The notes: a model not told the origin generated them from the letters alone. A stretch of DNA of 64,000 nucleotides from Balaenoptera acutorostrata (GCF_949987535.1 NC_080067.1:82051985-82115984), one strand, 5' to 3'; counted from the first letter of the stretch, positions 1-12,560 are shown. Numbers and translations: made by a program.

Positions 1-147
1 TACCTGTTTTTCTGTGTTGTGCTCAAGATTAGATTGTGGAAGAGGCATATTGGATATAGGTGGTTCTCAGCTAACTCCAGAGTATGGTTACCCCACTTTG
101 TTGGGATAGAAATTAGAGGTAGAGGGACTAGAACTGATGATACTCTT

Positions 148-512
148 TTTTTTTTTTTTTAATAAATTTATTATTTTTTATTTATTTATTTTTGGCTGCG
201 CTGGGTCTTCATAGCTGCGCGGTCTTTCTCTAGCTGCTGCGAGCGGGGGCTACTCTTCTCTGCAGTGTGCGGTCTTCTCATTGCGGTGGCTTCTCTTGTT
301 GCAGAGCATGTGCTCTAGGCACGCGGGCTTCAATAGTTGTGGCATGCAGGCTCAGTAGTTGTGGCTCACGGGCTCTAGAGCGCAGGTTCAGTAGTTGTGG
401 CGCATGGGCTTAGTTGCTCCGCGGCATGTGGGATCTTCCTGGACCAGGGCTCGAACCCATGTCCCCTACATTGGCAGGCGGATTCTTAACCACTGCGCCA
501 CCAGGGAAGCCC
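148..512 (-). repeat. CHR-type tRNA-derived SINE, full length, with target-site duplication
   Basis: On the minus strand this reads as a SINE head (GGGCTTCCCTGGTGGCGCAG), the tRNA-like region with a GGTTCGAGCCC B-box, the long CHR body (CTAGAG/ACAACTACTGAGCC-like motifs) and an AAATAAATAAA plus poly(A) tail. A 14-bp target-site duplication, CTGATGATACTCTT at 134-147 and CTGATGACACTCTT at 513-526, differs at one base, so the insertion limits are well defined and the copy is of moderate age. Such SINEs are Pol III-derived and mobilised by L1. Confidence 0.92.
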
Positions 513-1704
513 CTGATGACACTCTTGATAAGATGTAACATTGTGTGTTTGGTGAACCTTTGTGTTGGAAATTATACTGTCAATATAAATAATTTTGGAA
601 GTTCTCTTGATTGAAAACTGTAGAACAGGAGTTCAGTCATAGCCCAGAGGGTATTATGTCTGAAGTTGAGTATTAGCACTGTGATATCATCAACAGACAA
701 GGACAGAAGCCCTTTCACGTAGGTATCCTAGATTTGTGGTTTCAAATATTTGCTGTATATTCCAGCTTGCACTCCTCTTGTAAACTAATGATACCTTTTA
801 CTTAATTATTTTTTAAAAATTAGTTTTAAGAAATTTGTAATCACCTTAATATTAATAGGTAGCATATGGCTTCAGACTGATTTTATTAAGTAACAAATGG
901 TGCCAGGGAGGAAAGGGGCAGCTGCCAGAGAGACAAGCACCAGAAGACCCAGTCTCCTACCAGAAATCTCATCCCTCCCACCAGTGAGAATGAACTAAAT
1001 CCTCTCCAAACTGCAACGCCTCCTCCCATCTGCACCCCCCTCCCCAGCCCCCCAGAGGTTCAAGCTTTTATTACTCATTTACAGTGCAATATTGTGAAGG
1101 ACACGCCCTCACATATTACTAAAGCCAGACCCAGAACCTTCCGTGTTGCAGCAGAAGAGAACTCTGGAAGGAAAGCATTGTGGAGGAAAGGGGTTATTCC
1201 CCCGGATTTGCTCACCTGGAATTCTGCTTTCACCCCTGCGCCCAGCCCTCATGGGTATGGCTGGGCACAGAAACAAAACTGCCTTCTTTGGTGCCTCTTA
1301 GCTTAGTTGACATTTTTTAAATGAACTTTACCAAAAGTGAGGAAGAACAAAAAGGGAATGAGTATCAAAAATACAGACAGTATAAAAATAGCCATATTCC
1401 CAAAGTACAAATTTCTGATCCTGAGATCTATCTCTCCTTTTGTTAGTGGGAACTGACACAGGGTCACATGGACCTTGCCGGCTCTCTTCCACCCTGTTCT
1501 TAGTGTATTCAACCCTGGGACCCATTTCCCCAAGCCGATTTTCCTGGCTTACGGAGTACAAAATGGTGCAGATTTAGATTCAGAAGTTGCTTTCTGCCTG
1601 GGGGCATGTTTAGTGGTAGTACTGACAGGGGAAGGAGAAGCCCTTTGAGGTGGGGAAATGGACTTAACCTTTCCCAGCAGGCCAGCCTGTGTCTGCTGCC
1701 TACA

Positions 1705-1740
1705 GGGCTGTCTGGGTGCAGTGGGCTGTCTGGGTGCAGT
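1705..1740. repeat. Perfect tandem duplication of an 18-bp unit
   Basis: The unit GGGCTGTCTGGGTGCAGT occurs twice without mismatch at 1705-1722 and 1723-1740. It lies in otherwise unique intron sequence and looks like a recent local slippage duplication. Confidence 0.9.
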
Positions 1741-2544
1741 GGGGAGGTTAGAGGCCTGGTCAACTCCTTGCTATTCTGTCTTTATCATTTATTAAGTACA
1801 GTCATCTCCCAGCATCCCGACACCAGAACTCTACCAAGACCATGTTCATAATCTTTCCCAAATCAGCCAAGCCCTTCTGTCCAGTCTAGCTTAGTCTCCC
1901 TCTGCTTTGGCGCTTTGATTATTCTGTTGCCTCCTGATCACATTTTGCCTCCTTCCCTCTAGACAGAGAGAGAAGAGGAAAGGAAGATAGTTTTAGCACC
2001 TGCATCTTCTGCTCCTCATACCCAAAGTTTCAGCCACTTTCTCTGAATAAACTTTGCATTTTCACACTCCATGATTTTGTACATGAAATGTCCCTTTGCC
2101 TGGAACATCCAGCTCCATAAGTTGTTCCCGGCTCTGAGTGAATGTACTGAGATGAAGGGAAGGGACAAATAAGGCATGCTCATCAGGAGCCCAAAGTGCC
2201 TGAGCAGGGAAGGTGAGGGACTTACCCAGAGCTCATGCACACTGCCTGGCACCTAGCAAGCACTCAGTAAGCTGTAGCAGCTCTTCCATTGATTATTAGT
2301 GGGCAAAACATCATCCCTGAGGGTTTCTGTGCCCAGTTGGAAAAGGGAAAGCCATGAAGAGAGCCTAGATCAGGGAATTTTACCCTTTGCCATCCTTGCA
2401 GGAACAGCTAGGGGTTTGGTTTGAATGGAAACCTGTTACTGAGATATTTTAAAATATCTTCTCTGTAAGGTAATATTATCTTGTTTTCCAGTCCATCAGG
2501 AAGCAAGCTAAGGCAAACCAACCCCATTGGAAACACTGCTAGCT

Positions 2545-2672
2545 GTGTAACAAGTCAGGCATCCTCCCTCTGGGCATTAGTTTTCACATCTGAAGAACTA
2601 GGAGTTTGACTAGATAATAGATAATCTCTAACATTCCTTTCAGCTGGATGATCTGAAATTCCATGAAACTAA
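2545..2672 (+). repeat. Ancient MIR/L2-type fragment
   Basis: The order of motifs (CAAGTCAGGCATCCTCCCTC, then a CTGGGCATTAGTTTTC-like stretch, then a TAGATAATCTCTAACATTCC-like stretch) matches the familiar MIR-type segment with wording like caagtcact...cctcagtttcctcatctg...gatctctaaggtccttcc, heavily decayed. The exact subfamily is not assigned. Confidence 0.5.
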
Positions 2673-2823
2673 CTATGAAGTAGCTTCAGAGATGGTCAGT
2701 TGTCTGAGCAGTAATAGAAAAGGAGGATGCGCTAGATGTTTAAATATACCTATGTATGAGTATTAGGAAACTTGTTTCAAGTATAGTATTGATAGTTTTA
2801 GTACATTTTCCCTCTCAATGCAT

Positions 2824-3932
2824 TTTTTATTGAAGTATAGTTGATGTACAATATTATATGTTACAGGTGTACAATATAGTGATTCACAATTTAAAGGTTA
2901 TACTCCATTTATAGTTATTATAAAATATTGGCTATATTCCCTGTGCTATACAATATATCCATATAGCTTATTTATTTTATACATGGTACCAGTAGTTTGT
3001 ACCTCTTAATCCCCTACCCTGATCCTTCCCCTCCCTGTTTCTCTCTCCCCACTGGTAGCCGATAGTTTGTTCTCTATATCTGTGAGTCTGTTTCTTTTTT
3101 GTTAAATTCATTAGTTTGTTGCATTTTTTGGATTCTACATATAAGTGATATCATACAGTATATGTCTTTCTCTGTCTGACTTATTTCACTTAACATAATG
3201 CCCTTCAGGTCCATACATGATGCTGCAAATGGCAAGATTTCATTCTTTTTTATGGCTGCGTAGTATTCCATTGTATATGTATACCATATCTTTATCCATT
3301 CATCTGTCGAGGGACACTTAGGTTGCTTCAATATCTTGGCAGTTGTAAATAATGGTGCTATGAACATTGGGGTGCACGTATCTTTTCAAATTAGTGTTTT
3401 GGGGGTTTTTTGGATATATACCCAGAAGTGGAATTGCTGGATCATATGGTAGGTCTATTCGTTTTTTGAGAAACCTCTGTTCTGTTTTCCACAGTGGCTG
3501 CACCAATTTACATTCCCACCAACAGTGTACAAGGGTTCCCTTTTCTCTGCATCCTTGCCAACATTTGTTATTTGTGTTCTTTTTGATGATAGCCATCTGA
3601 CAGATTAGAGGTGATATCTCATTGTGGTTTTGATTTGCATTTTCCTGATGATTAGCAATGTTGAGCATCTTTTCATGTGTCTGTTGGCCATTTGCATGTC
3701 CTCTTTGGAAAAATGTCTCGAGTTCTTCTGCCCATTTTTTAATCAGGTTGTTTGGTTTTTTTGATGTTGAGTTGTATGAGCTGTTTATATATTTTGATTA
3801 ACCCCTTCTCAGTCATATCATTTGCAAATATTTTCTCCCATTCAGTAGGTTGTCTTTTCGTTTTGTCAATGGTTTCCTTTGCTGTGCAAAAGGTTTTAAG
3901 TTTAATTAGGTCCCATTTGTTTATTTTGCTTT
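2824..3932 (-). mobile_element. 5'-truncated LINE-1, minus orientation, with 11-bp TSD
   Basis: The minus strand carries the C-terminal part of L1 ORF2: translated stretches contain the typical PKCPSTDEWIKIWYTYTMEY and [16 protein letters not shown] motifs at about 3270-3480, followed by the 3' UTR and an A-rich end at about 2824. Frames are broken, so it is not coding. It is cut off at the 5' side around 3932. TCTCAATGCAT flanks it at 2813-2823 and 3933-3943, giving exact insertion limits for a roughly 1.1-kb copy. Confidence 0.93.
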
Positions 3933-4429
3933 TCTCAATGCATCTTGAAAGCCCCAGCAGAAAACTGAATTGGGATGGGAGATGAACACACACACTTTCT
4001 ATGGCATACATTTACCCATGATCATCACTAGATGGCACCCTTGTATTAGTAAGGAGACACTCTGAAGGTAAGGACTACTGAAGGATGTCTAATAAAAATA
4101 GTAATGAATCAATAGCTGAAACTGAAAAGAGAGAGAGAAAAGAGAAGTGGATGTTTTTCCATCGCTGTCTCATGCCTTGATCGTTAATATTTTAGGTAAC
4201 AAAAAGCTGAAACTTCCTGCATTGCCCTGGAGATTATCTCATAAATATTTCTTAATTATAGGTACAAGGTATCTTTAAAATTAAAAATTACCTTAATTTG
4301 CTTAATTAAAAAGCTAGAGACAAAGAAAGTATTTCAGAAGATCTCTGGTCAGATGGTTTGTGACAGTCTGAAGTCAGTAAACCTTCCACTTATGTTCTTA
4401 GCTTCAAAAGCAAGGTTAGTCCAGCAAAG

Positions 4430-4521
4430 CTGTGGGATCTAGTTCCCTGGCCAGGGATCTAACCTAGGCCCGCTGCATTGGGAGCTCGATGTCTTAACCA
4501 CTGCACCACGAGGGAAGTCCC
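4430..4521 (-). repeat. Truncated CHR-type SINE
   Basis: Reverse complement begins GGGACTTCCCTCGTGGTGCA and runs through a degenerate B-box (GGTTAGATCCCTGG) to AGATCCCAC. Only the tRNA-like head remains; there is no clear tail or duplication. It is older than the other SINE copies nearby. Confidence 0.8.
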
Positions 4522-4529
4522 GGTTTCCT

Positions 4530-5954
4530 TTATTTTAACCTTCATTTCTCAAATGACAAATGATGTGCACATTTTTTAATATTTCTATTTGCCATTTGTA
4601 TACCTTCTTTGATGAGGTTTCTGTTCACATCTTTTGCCCACTTTTTAGTTGAGTTGTTTGTTTTCCTGTTGAGATTTTTAAATTCTTACTATATTTTGGA
4701 TATAAATCCTTTATCAGGCATATGTTTAGCAAATATCTTCTCCCAGTCTGTGACTTGTCTTTTCATTCTTTTAATAGTTTCTTTCACAAAGCAGAAGTTT
4801 TTAATTTTAATGAAGTCCAACTTAACCAACTTAACCAAAGTTTAACTTAAAACCAACCAACTTTACACTTAACCAGCTTAAAACCAAAAAATTGCTTTTA
4901 TGAAGGAATTTTTTTCTTTCATGGATTATGCTTTTGGTGTTGTATCTAAAAACTCATTACCAAACCCGAGGTCACATAGATTTTCTCCTGTTTTCTTCCA
5001 GCAGTTTTATAGCTTTACACTTTACAAATAGGTCTGTGATCTGTTTCGAGTTAATTTTTGTGAAAAATGTCTAGGCTGTATCTAGATTCACTTTTTCACA
5101 TGTGGACATCGGTTGTCCCAGCACCATTTATTAGAAAGACTATCCTTTCTCCATTGAATTGTCTTTGTGCCTTTGTTGAAGATCAGATATTTGCATGGGT
5201 TTATTTCTGGGCTCTCTATTCTGTTCTGTTGATCTAAATGTCAGTTATTTTACCAATACCATACGGTCTTGATTATAATAGATATAAGGCCTCCAACTTT
5301 CTTCTTTTTCTTCAGTATTGTATGGGTCTTTTGACTTTCCATATAAACTTTAGGATCAGTTTGTTAATATCTACAAAGTAGCTTCCTAGGACTTTTGACT
5401 GATATTGTGTTGAATCTATAAATCATGTTGGGAAGAATTGACATCTTAACAATATTGAGTCTTTTAGTCCACAGACATGGACTAGCTCTCCATATATTTA
5501 GTTCTTACTTGATTTCTTTCATCATTGTTTTGACGTTTTCCACATAAAAATCCTGTACCTATTTTGTTAGATTTGTACCTAAGTATTTCCTTTTTTTGAT
5601 GTTATTACAATTTTTTTTTTTAATTTCAAATTCTGGTTGTTCATTGCTGGCATATAAGACCGCAATTGGCTTTTTATGTAGTGACCTTGTATCCTGCAAC
5701 CTTGCTCTACTTGCTTATTAGTTCCAGGAGGTTTTTTTGGTAGATTCTTTGGGTAGATCTGTATAGATAATCATGCCATCTATGAATAAAGATAGTTTTG
5801 TTTCTTCCTTTCCAATTTGTATACTTTATTTCTTTTTCTTGTCTTACTGCACTAGCCAGAACTTCCAGTTTGACATTCATTATGTTCTTTACTCGGCCTT
5901 CCTTGTATGTTTCTCCTGGGAAGTCTGATACCAACCTAATTATCTTGCCCTTTT
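4530..5954 (-). mobile_element. Old LINE-1 fragment (ORF2 reverse-transcriptase/C-terminal region)
   Basis: The plus strand reads as the antisense of L1 ORF2 throughout, with recognisable blocks such as CTCCCAGTCTGTGACTTGTC, CCAGCACCATTTATTAGAAA and TCTCCATTGAATTGTCTTTG in the order expected for a minus-strand element. Stops and indels break all frames, and there is no 3' UTR or poly(A). It appears older than the element at 6416-11898 and may be one piece of a single old L1 whose 5' part continues at 11899. Confidence 0.85.
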
Positions 5955-5971
5955 AAGATAATTTATCTTTT

Positions 5972-6390
5972 GGGGACTTTCCTGGTGGTGCAGTGGTTAA
6001 GAATCTGCCTGCCAATGCAGGGGACACGGGTTCGATCCCTGGTCTGGGAAGATCCCACATGCCACAGGGTAGCTAAGCCTGTGCACCACAACTGCTGAGC
6101 CTGTGCTCTAGAGCCCACGAGCCACAACTAATGAACCCACGCACCACAACTACTGAAGCCCGCGTGCTCTAGGGCCTGCGTGCTGCAACTACTGAGCCCG
6201 CATGCTGCAACTACTGAGCCCGCATGCTGCAACTACTGTAGCCCGTGTGCCTAGAGCCCATGCTCTGCAACAAGAGAAGCCACCACAATGAGAAACCTAT
6301 GCACCGCAACCAAGAGTAGCCCCCACTCGCTGCAAATAGAGAAAGCCCATGCGCAGCAATGAAGACACAACGCAGCCAAAAGGAAAAAAT
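5972..6390 (+). repeat. CHR-type SINE, full length with expanded internal motif
   Basis: Starts at GGGGACTTTCCTGGTGGTGC with A- and B-box (GGTTCGATCCCTGG), then the long body and a short AGGAAAAAAT tail. A body segment around TGCTGCAACTACTGAGCCCG is repeated almost perfectly three times at about 6180-6245, which lengthens this copy. Imperfect 17-bp duplications flank it (AAGATAATTTATCTTTT at 5955-5971 and AAGATACTTTGTCTTTT at 6391-6407). Confidence 0.92.
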
Positions 6391-6415
6391 AAGATACTTT
6401 GTCTTTTTACCTGAA

Positions 6416-9400
6416 AATCATAAAATTTTTTTCTTTTTTTCCACCTTTATTGAGATATAAAAATTATATATATTTACAGTACACAGTGTGATGCTTCAAT
6501 ATAAATATACATTGTTAAATGATTGCCACACTCAAGCTAATTAACATTATCTATTACCTCACAGTTATCTTTTTTTTTTTTGTAGTGAGGACATTTAAGA
6601 TTATTCTCTTAGCAAATTTCATGTATACAATATAATATTATTAACTACAGTCACCATACTGTACATTAGTTCTCCAGAACTTATTCATCCTGCACAACTG
6701 AATCTTTGTATTCTTTGACCAACATCTCCCCTTTTTCCCCATCCCACAACTCTAAGCAGCCACCATTCTGTTCTTTGCTTCTATGAGTTTGACTTCTTTT
6801 AGATTCCACCTGTGAGTGAGATCATGGAGTGTTTCTCTTTCTTACCTAGCTTATTTCACTTAGCATAATGTCCTTCAGGTTTACCCACATTGTTGCAAAT
6901 GACAGCCTTCTTTTTTAAGGCTGAATAATATATGCATGTGTATCATGTTCTCTTTATCCATTTATCCATCAGTAAACACTTAGGTTTATTAGGTATCTTA
7001 GCTGTTGTGAATGATACTGCAGTGAACAAGGGAGTAAAGACACCTCTTCAAGATACTGACTTCATTTCCTTTGGATGTACACCCAGAAGTGGCATTACTA
7101 GAACATATGGTAATTCTATTTTAAGTTTTTTGAGGAACCTCCATACTATCTTCTCTAATGGCTATACCAATTTATATTCCTACCAACAGTGTATAGGAGT
7201 TCCCTTTTCTCCACATCTTTGCCAACACTTGTTATCTTTTGGATTTTTGTAATAGTTATTCTGATGAGTGTGAGGTGGTATCTCATTGTGGTTTTTGATT
7301 TGCATTTCCCTGATGATTAGTGATGAGCTTTCTTCGTATACCTATTGGCCATTTTGTATGTCTTCCTTTGAGAAGTGCCCTTTCAGGTCCTTTGTCCATT
7401 TTCTGTTTTGGTATTTGTTTTCTTGCTATTGAGTTGAGTTCCTCATATATCAATATTTTGGATATTAACTCCTTATCAAATATATTATTTGCAGCTATCT
7501 AGGTAGGTTGTCTTTTCATTCTGTTGATTGTTTCTTTTGCTGCACAGAAACCTTGTAGTTTGATGCAATCCCATTTGTCAGTTTTTTATTTTGTTGCTTG
7601 TACATTGGGGGTTATATCCAAAAAAATTTGCCCAGACCAATGTCAAGAAGCTTTTTCCCTATGTTTTCTTCTAGTAGCTTTGCAGTTTCAGATTTTATAT
7701 TTTAAGTCTTTAATCCACCTTGAGTTGATTTTTTTACATGGCATGAGATAACGTCGAGTTTCATTCTTCTACATGTGAATATACAGTTTTCCCAGCACCA
7801 TCATTGCAGAGACTATCCTCTCCCCATTATGTGTTGTTGGCAACTTTGTCAAAGATCTTTTGACCATAAATGTGTGGATTTATTTCTGGGTTCTCTATTC
7901 TGTTCCACCGGTCTGTATGTTTGTTTTTATGCCAGTACCATGTTGTTTTGATTTCCGAAGCTTTATGGTATATTTTGAAATCAGGTAGTATACTGCCTCT
8001 AGCATTGTATTTTGTTTGTTTGTTTGGGGGTTTTTTTTGGCTCAAGATTGCTTTGGCTTTGTGTTTGTGAATTTTAGGATTTTTTTTTTCTATTTCTATA
8101 AAAAACACCATTGGAATACTGAAAGGAATTGCATTGAATCTATAGTTCACTTTGGGTAGTATGGACATTTTAACAATATTAATTCTTCCAATCCATGAAC
8201 ACAGGATATCTTTCCATTTATTTGTGTCTTCAATTTCTTTCATCAGTGTTTTATAATTTTTAGTGTACAGATCTTTTATCCCCTTGGTTAAATTTATTCT
8301 GAAATATTTATATATTTTTTGATGATATTGTAAATGGAATTGACTTCTTAATTTCTTTTTTGGATAGTTCATTGTTATGTGTGGAAACACAACTGATTTT
8401 TTCATTCATCTTTTCTATTGTTTTTCTAGTCTCTGTTAATTTCTGCTTTGATCTTTATTATTTCCTTCCTTCTGCTAACTTTGGGCTTAGTTTGTTCTTC
8501 TTTTCCTAGTTCCTTGAGGTATAAAGTTAGGTTGTTTTAGATCTTTCTTTTGTTTTTTGATTTACTTATTTACTTATTATTTATTTTTGGCTGCATTGGG
8601 TCTCTGTTGCTGCATGCAGGCTTTCTCTAGTTGCAGCAAGCGGGGGCTACTCTTTGTTGCAGTGAGCAGGCTTCTCATTGTGGTGGCTTCTCTTGTTGTG
8701 GAGCGCGGGCTTCAGTAGTTGTGGCACGCGGGCTCAGTAGTTGTGGCTTGCAGGCTGTAGAGTGCAGGCTCAGTAGTTGTGGCACTTAGGCTTAGTTGCT
8801 CCGTGGCATGTGGGATCTTCCCAGACCAGGGCTCGAACCCATGCCCCTGCATTGGCAGGCAGATTCTTAACCACTGCGCCACCAGGGAAGCTGAGATCTT
8901 TTTTAATGTAAGCATTGTTGCTGAAACTTCCCTCTTAGAATACTTTTGCTGCATCCTGTAAGTTTTGGTATGTTGTGTTTTCATTTTCATTTGTCTCAAG
9001 ATATTTTTTTATTTCCCTTTTGAATCTAATTTTCCAATTTTATTCCTGTTATTGGTTTTTAGCTTGATACTGTTGTGGTTGGAAAAGATACTTGATATGA
9101 TCTTAGTCTTCTTAAATTTGTTAAGACTTGTCTTGTGGCCTAACGTGATCTACCCTAGAGAATGTTCCACGTGCATTTGAAAAAGAATGTGTATTCTGCT
9201 GCTGTTGGATGGAAAGTTCTCGGTGTGTCTGTTAGGTCCTTTGGATCTGTAGTGTTGTTCAAGTCTGCTATTTCCATATTGATGGTCTGTCTTGGATGAT
9301 CTATCCATTGTTGGAAGTGGGGTATTGAAGTGCCCTGCTAATTTTGTACTGCTGCCTATTTCTTTCTTCAGTTTTGTTATCAGCTTTATATGTTTAGGTG

Positions 9401-11898
9401 CTCCAATGTTGGGTGTGTATATAATCAAAATTATTATATCCTTTTGATGATTTGACTCCTTTATCATTATATAATGATCTTCTTTGTCTCTTGTGACAAT
9501 TTTTTACTTAAGGTCTATTTTGTGTGATGTAATTTAGCCACCCCTGATCTCTTTTGGTTACCATTTGCTTGGACTATCTTTTTCCATCACTGCACTTTCA
9601 GCCTATGTGTCCTTGAAGCTAAAGTGTTTCTCTCATAGGCAGCATATTGTTGGATCTTGTTTTTTTAGCTGTTCAGTAACTCTCTGTTTTTTGATTGGAG
9701 AATTTAATCCATTTACATTTAAAGTAATTATTGGTGCTATTTCTATTGCCATTTTGTTAATTGCCTTCTGACCATTTTGTAGTTCTGTTGTTCCTTTCTT
9801 TGTCTCTCGCTGTCTTCCTTTGTGATTTGATTTTTTTTTATAGTGGTATCTTTGATTTCTTTATCTTTTGTGTATTTACTATAGCTTTTTTGTTTGTCAT
9901 TACCATAAGACTTACATCAAACATCTTGTAGTAAAATAGTCTCTTTTAAGGTGATAACCACTTAACATTGACCACATACAAAAACTACACTCTAACTTTT
10001 ACTTTACCCATGTTTTTTTGTTATTGGTGTCACAATTTACATCTTTTATGTGTTGGGTATCCTTTAACAAATTATTGTAGCGATAGTTATTTTTAATACT
10101 TTTGTCTTTTAAGTTACATGTCAGAGTTAAAAGTGACTTACATACCACCATTCCAGTATTAGAATATTCTGAATTTGACAATATTCTTACCTTTACAGTA
10201 AGATTTTTACTTTCATATGTTTTCGTGTTGTTAGTGTTCTTTCATTTCAACTTGAAGAACTCTTTTTAGCATTTCTTATAAGGCATGTCTAGTATATTGA
10301 ACTCCCACAGCTTTTGTTTGTCTGGGAAAGTCTTTATTTCTCCTTCATTTCTGAAGGGGAAACTCTTTCTGGATATAGTATTCTTGGTTGGCAGGGTTTT
10401 TTTTTCTTTCAGCACTTTGAATATATCATCATCTCTTGGCCTACAAGGTTTCTGCTGAGAAATCTGCTGTTAGTCTTATAGGGATTCCCTTGACTGTGAT
10501 GAGTTGCTTTTCTCTTGCTGCTTTCAAAATTCTCTTTGTCTTTGACTTTTCATAATTTGATTATATTGTATCTCAGTGAAGATCTCTGTATATATAATTT
10601 CTTTGGGGTTCTTTGGGTTTCATGGATCTGAGTGTTGTTTGCTTCTCCAGGTTAGGGAAGTTTTCTATCATCATTTCTTTAAATAAATAATGACATAGTT
10701 TCTTTCTCTTCCTGCCCATTTCTCCTCTGGGACTCCCATAATGTATGTATTGGTTAGTTTATGGTGTCCCATAGGCTTTCGTCACACTTCTTCATTCTTT
10801 TTTCTTTTCGTTCCACTGACTAATTTCAAATGACCTGTCTTCAAGCTCAGTGATTCATTCTTCTGCTTGATCAAGTCAGATCTTGAAGTTCTCTGTGGAA
10901 TTTTTCAGTTCAGTCATTGTGTTCTTCCGCTTCAAAGTTTCTATTTAGTTCTTTTTTATGTCTGTTTCTTTGTTGAACTTCTCATTTTGTTCATGTGTTG
11001 TTTTTCTTGTTTCATTTTGTTATCTAATTGCATTTTCTTGTAGCTCACTGAGCTTCTTCTGTGATTGTTTTGAATTCTTTGTCAGGCAGTTTGTAGATCT
11101 CCATTTCTTTAGTATCAATTACAAGTACTTTATTCGTTCCTTTGATGGTGTCATGTTTCCCTGTTTATTCATGCCCTCAGCCTTGCATTGCTGTCTGAAC
11201 ATTTGAAGAAATAGACACCTCTTCCAGTTTTTATAAACTGGCTTCAGCTTGAAAAGCTTTTCACCAGTTGACCTGGCCAGAAATTCTGGGCAGGCTATCT
11301 GATGAGGTCTGTGGGTCAGCTTGCTGCTGGAGTCCTCAGGCGAGCTGGCTTTGTGCCTGGGTCAGCAAATTGGTGGGCCTGGTGCCTGAGTCCACAGGGG
11401 TGTGTCTGAATCCTGGGTCCATAGGGGCCAGTCTGCCACTGGAGTGAGCCTGGGTCTGTGATCATAGGCCTGGGTCCTAGGTCCATGGAAGCCAGTCTGG
11501 AGCTGGTGGCCATGGAGGTTTGCCTGGCACTAGGGCCAGCCTGGAGCCTGGGGCCCTGAGGGCTGGACTGGAGCCAGGGGCTGCAGGGATAGGTTTAGTG
11601 CTGGAGTTTGTGGTGAAATTCAGTGTTTACTTCACTCTCCTTCCCCCATGGAAGGGTATTTCCCTCTGTACTGTGCTACCCAGGCTTGATGGTGAAGGGT
11701 GATGCAGCTCATCCTTCCTATTCTGGTCTTCAGTGAGTCTTTTCTTATTTCTGTGCTTCACCCAGGTGCTGTAATCTCTCACCTGGAATCCTTAGCTATT
11801 GTGAAAGTACTTTCATGTGTGGATAGTTTTTCAAATTGATGTTTTTGTGAGGGGATGCGTGCTGAAAAATCCTATTCTGCCAACCTGCTGATATCACT
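6416..11898 (-). mobile_element. Near-complete but dead LINE-1 with internal deletion and nested SINE
   Basis: Read on the minus strand from 11898 down, the order is that of an L1: a 5' end (about 11898, adjoining TTGGCAGAATAGG), a GC-rich 5' UTR (11300-11700), an ORF1-like coiled-coil region (about 10680-11200), an ORF2 endonuclease segment at 9467-9150 with YTPNIGAPKHIK and GHFNTPL motifs, an ORF2 C-terminal segment at 8405-7827 with [20 protein letters not shown] and [15 protein letters not shown], then 3' UTR ending near 6430. Between the endonuclease and C-terminal segments only about 400 bp remain (excluding the SINE), far too little for the whole reverse-transcriptase domain, so an internal deletion is inferred. 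Every frame is interrupted; no active protein is possible. Confidence 0.85.
8551..8893 (-). repeat. CHR-type SINE nested in LINE-1
   Basis: Full-length minus-strand SINE: the tail (TTTACTTATTTACTTATTAT in plus reading) is at the left and the head complement (CCACTGCGCCACCAGGGAAG) at the right. AGATCTTTCTTT (8539-8550) and AGATCTTTTTTA (8894-8905) are the duplication, so it inserted after the surrounding L1 did. Confidence 0.92.
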
Positions 11899-12560
11899 GA
11901 GGATTTTTTTATTTATATTTAAAGTCTAATAGTTTTACTAGGATATGCCTTAGAGTTGACTGTTGCAGGGCAATTTCCCAGGTACCTAGTAGCCTCTTTT
12001 GATATGTAATTCAGGCCTTCTTTTATTTCTGGAAAGTTTTATTGGATTATAGTTTTAAATTTTAGTTCTGTTTCATTACTCTTCTTTTTTCAGGGGCTTC
12101 AAATATCTGTATGTTAGATCTTGTTTGCCTCCCTTCGTTTTCAGCCACTTTCTCTCTGATTCCTTTTACTTTAATTTCATTTTTATTCTCTTGGCTGTTT
12201 TGCTTCCTTTCTTCAGTGCCCTTTGTTAAATTTTCATTTGAATGTATTCTCCTTTGATCACCTGAAATTTAAGTAGTCCTTAGGTCAGATATCATTTTGT
12301 CTTTCTCTTCCATTTCTGTCCTGAGTTCAACTTTTGTTTCATTTCTGCCTGGTTTGGTCCATTTCTGTTCTTAGTTTTTGAACTTCTGATTAAAAATAAT
12401 TTTTCATATACTCAAATGCTTATTTAATAATATTCAGTTTGGAGTGTTGTATTAAAGTTTCCTTTGTGATTTTATTTTTTGAGTGCATTTTCATTAGCTA
12501 AAATGTTTGATCCTCTTTTTTGGTTTTCTTCTGATAGTAGTTTTGTACAATTATAAGTTG
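11899..12560 (-). mobile_element. Older LINE-1/HAL1-like ORF1-side fragment
   Basis: T-rich sequence immediately 5' of the younger L1 resembles antisense L1 5'/ORF1-side sequence (for example CAGGGGCTTCAAATATCTGT and TTTCAGCCACTTTCTCTCTG) but is diverged and out of register with the neighbouring element. Its orientation and position fit the missing 5' part of the old L1 at 4530-5954. The assignment is by eye only. Confidence 0.5.

Noticed and set aside
7827..8405. 192-codon minus-strand frame with clear protein similarity
   Set aside because: This is LINE-1 ORF2, part of a dead transposon, not a host gene; reported as part of the mobile element.
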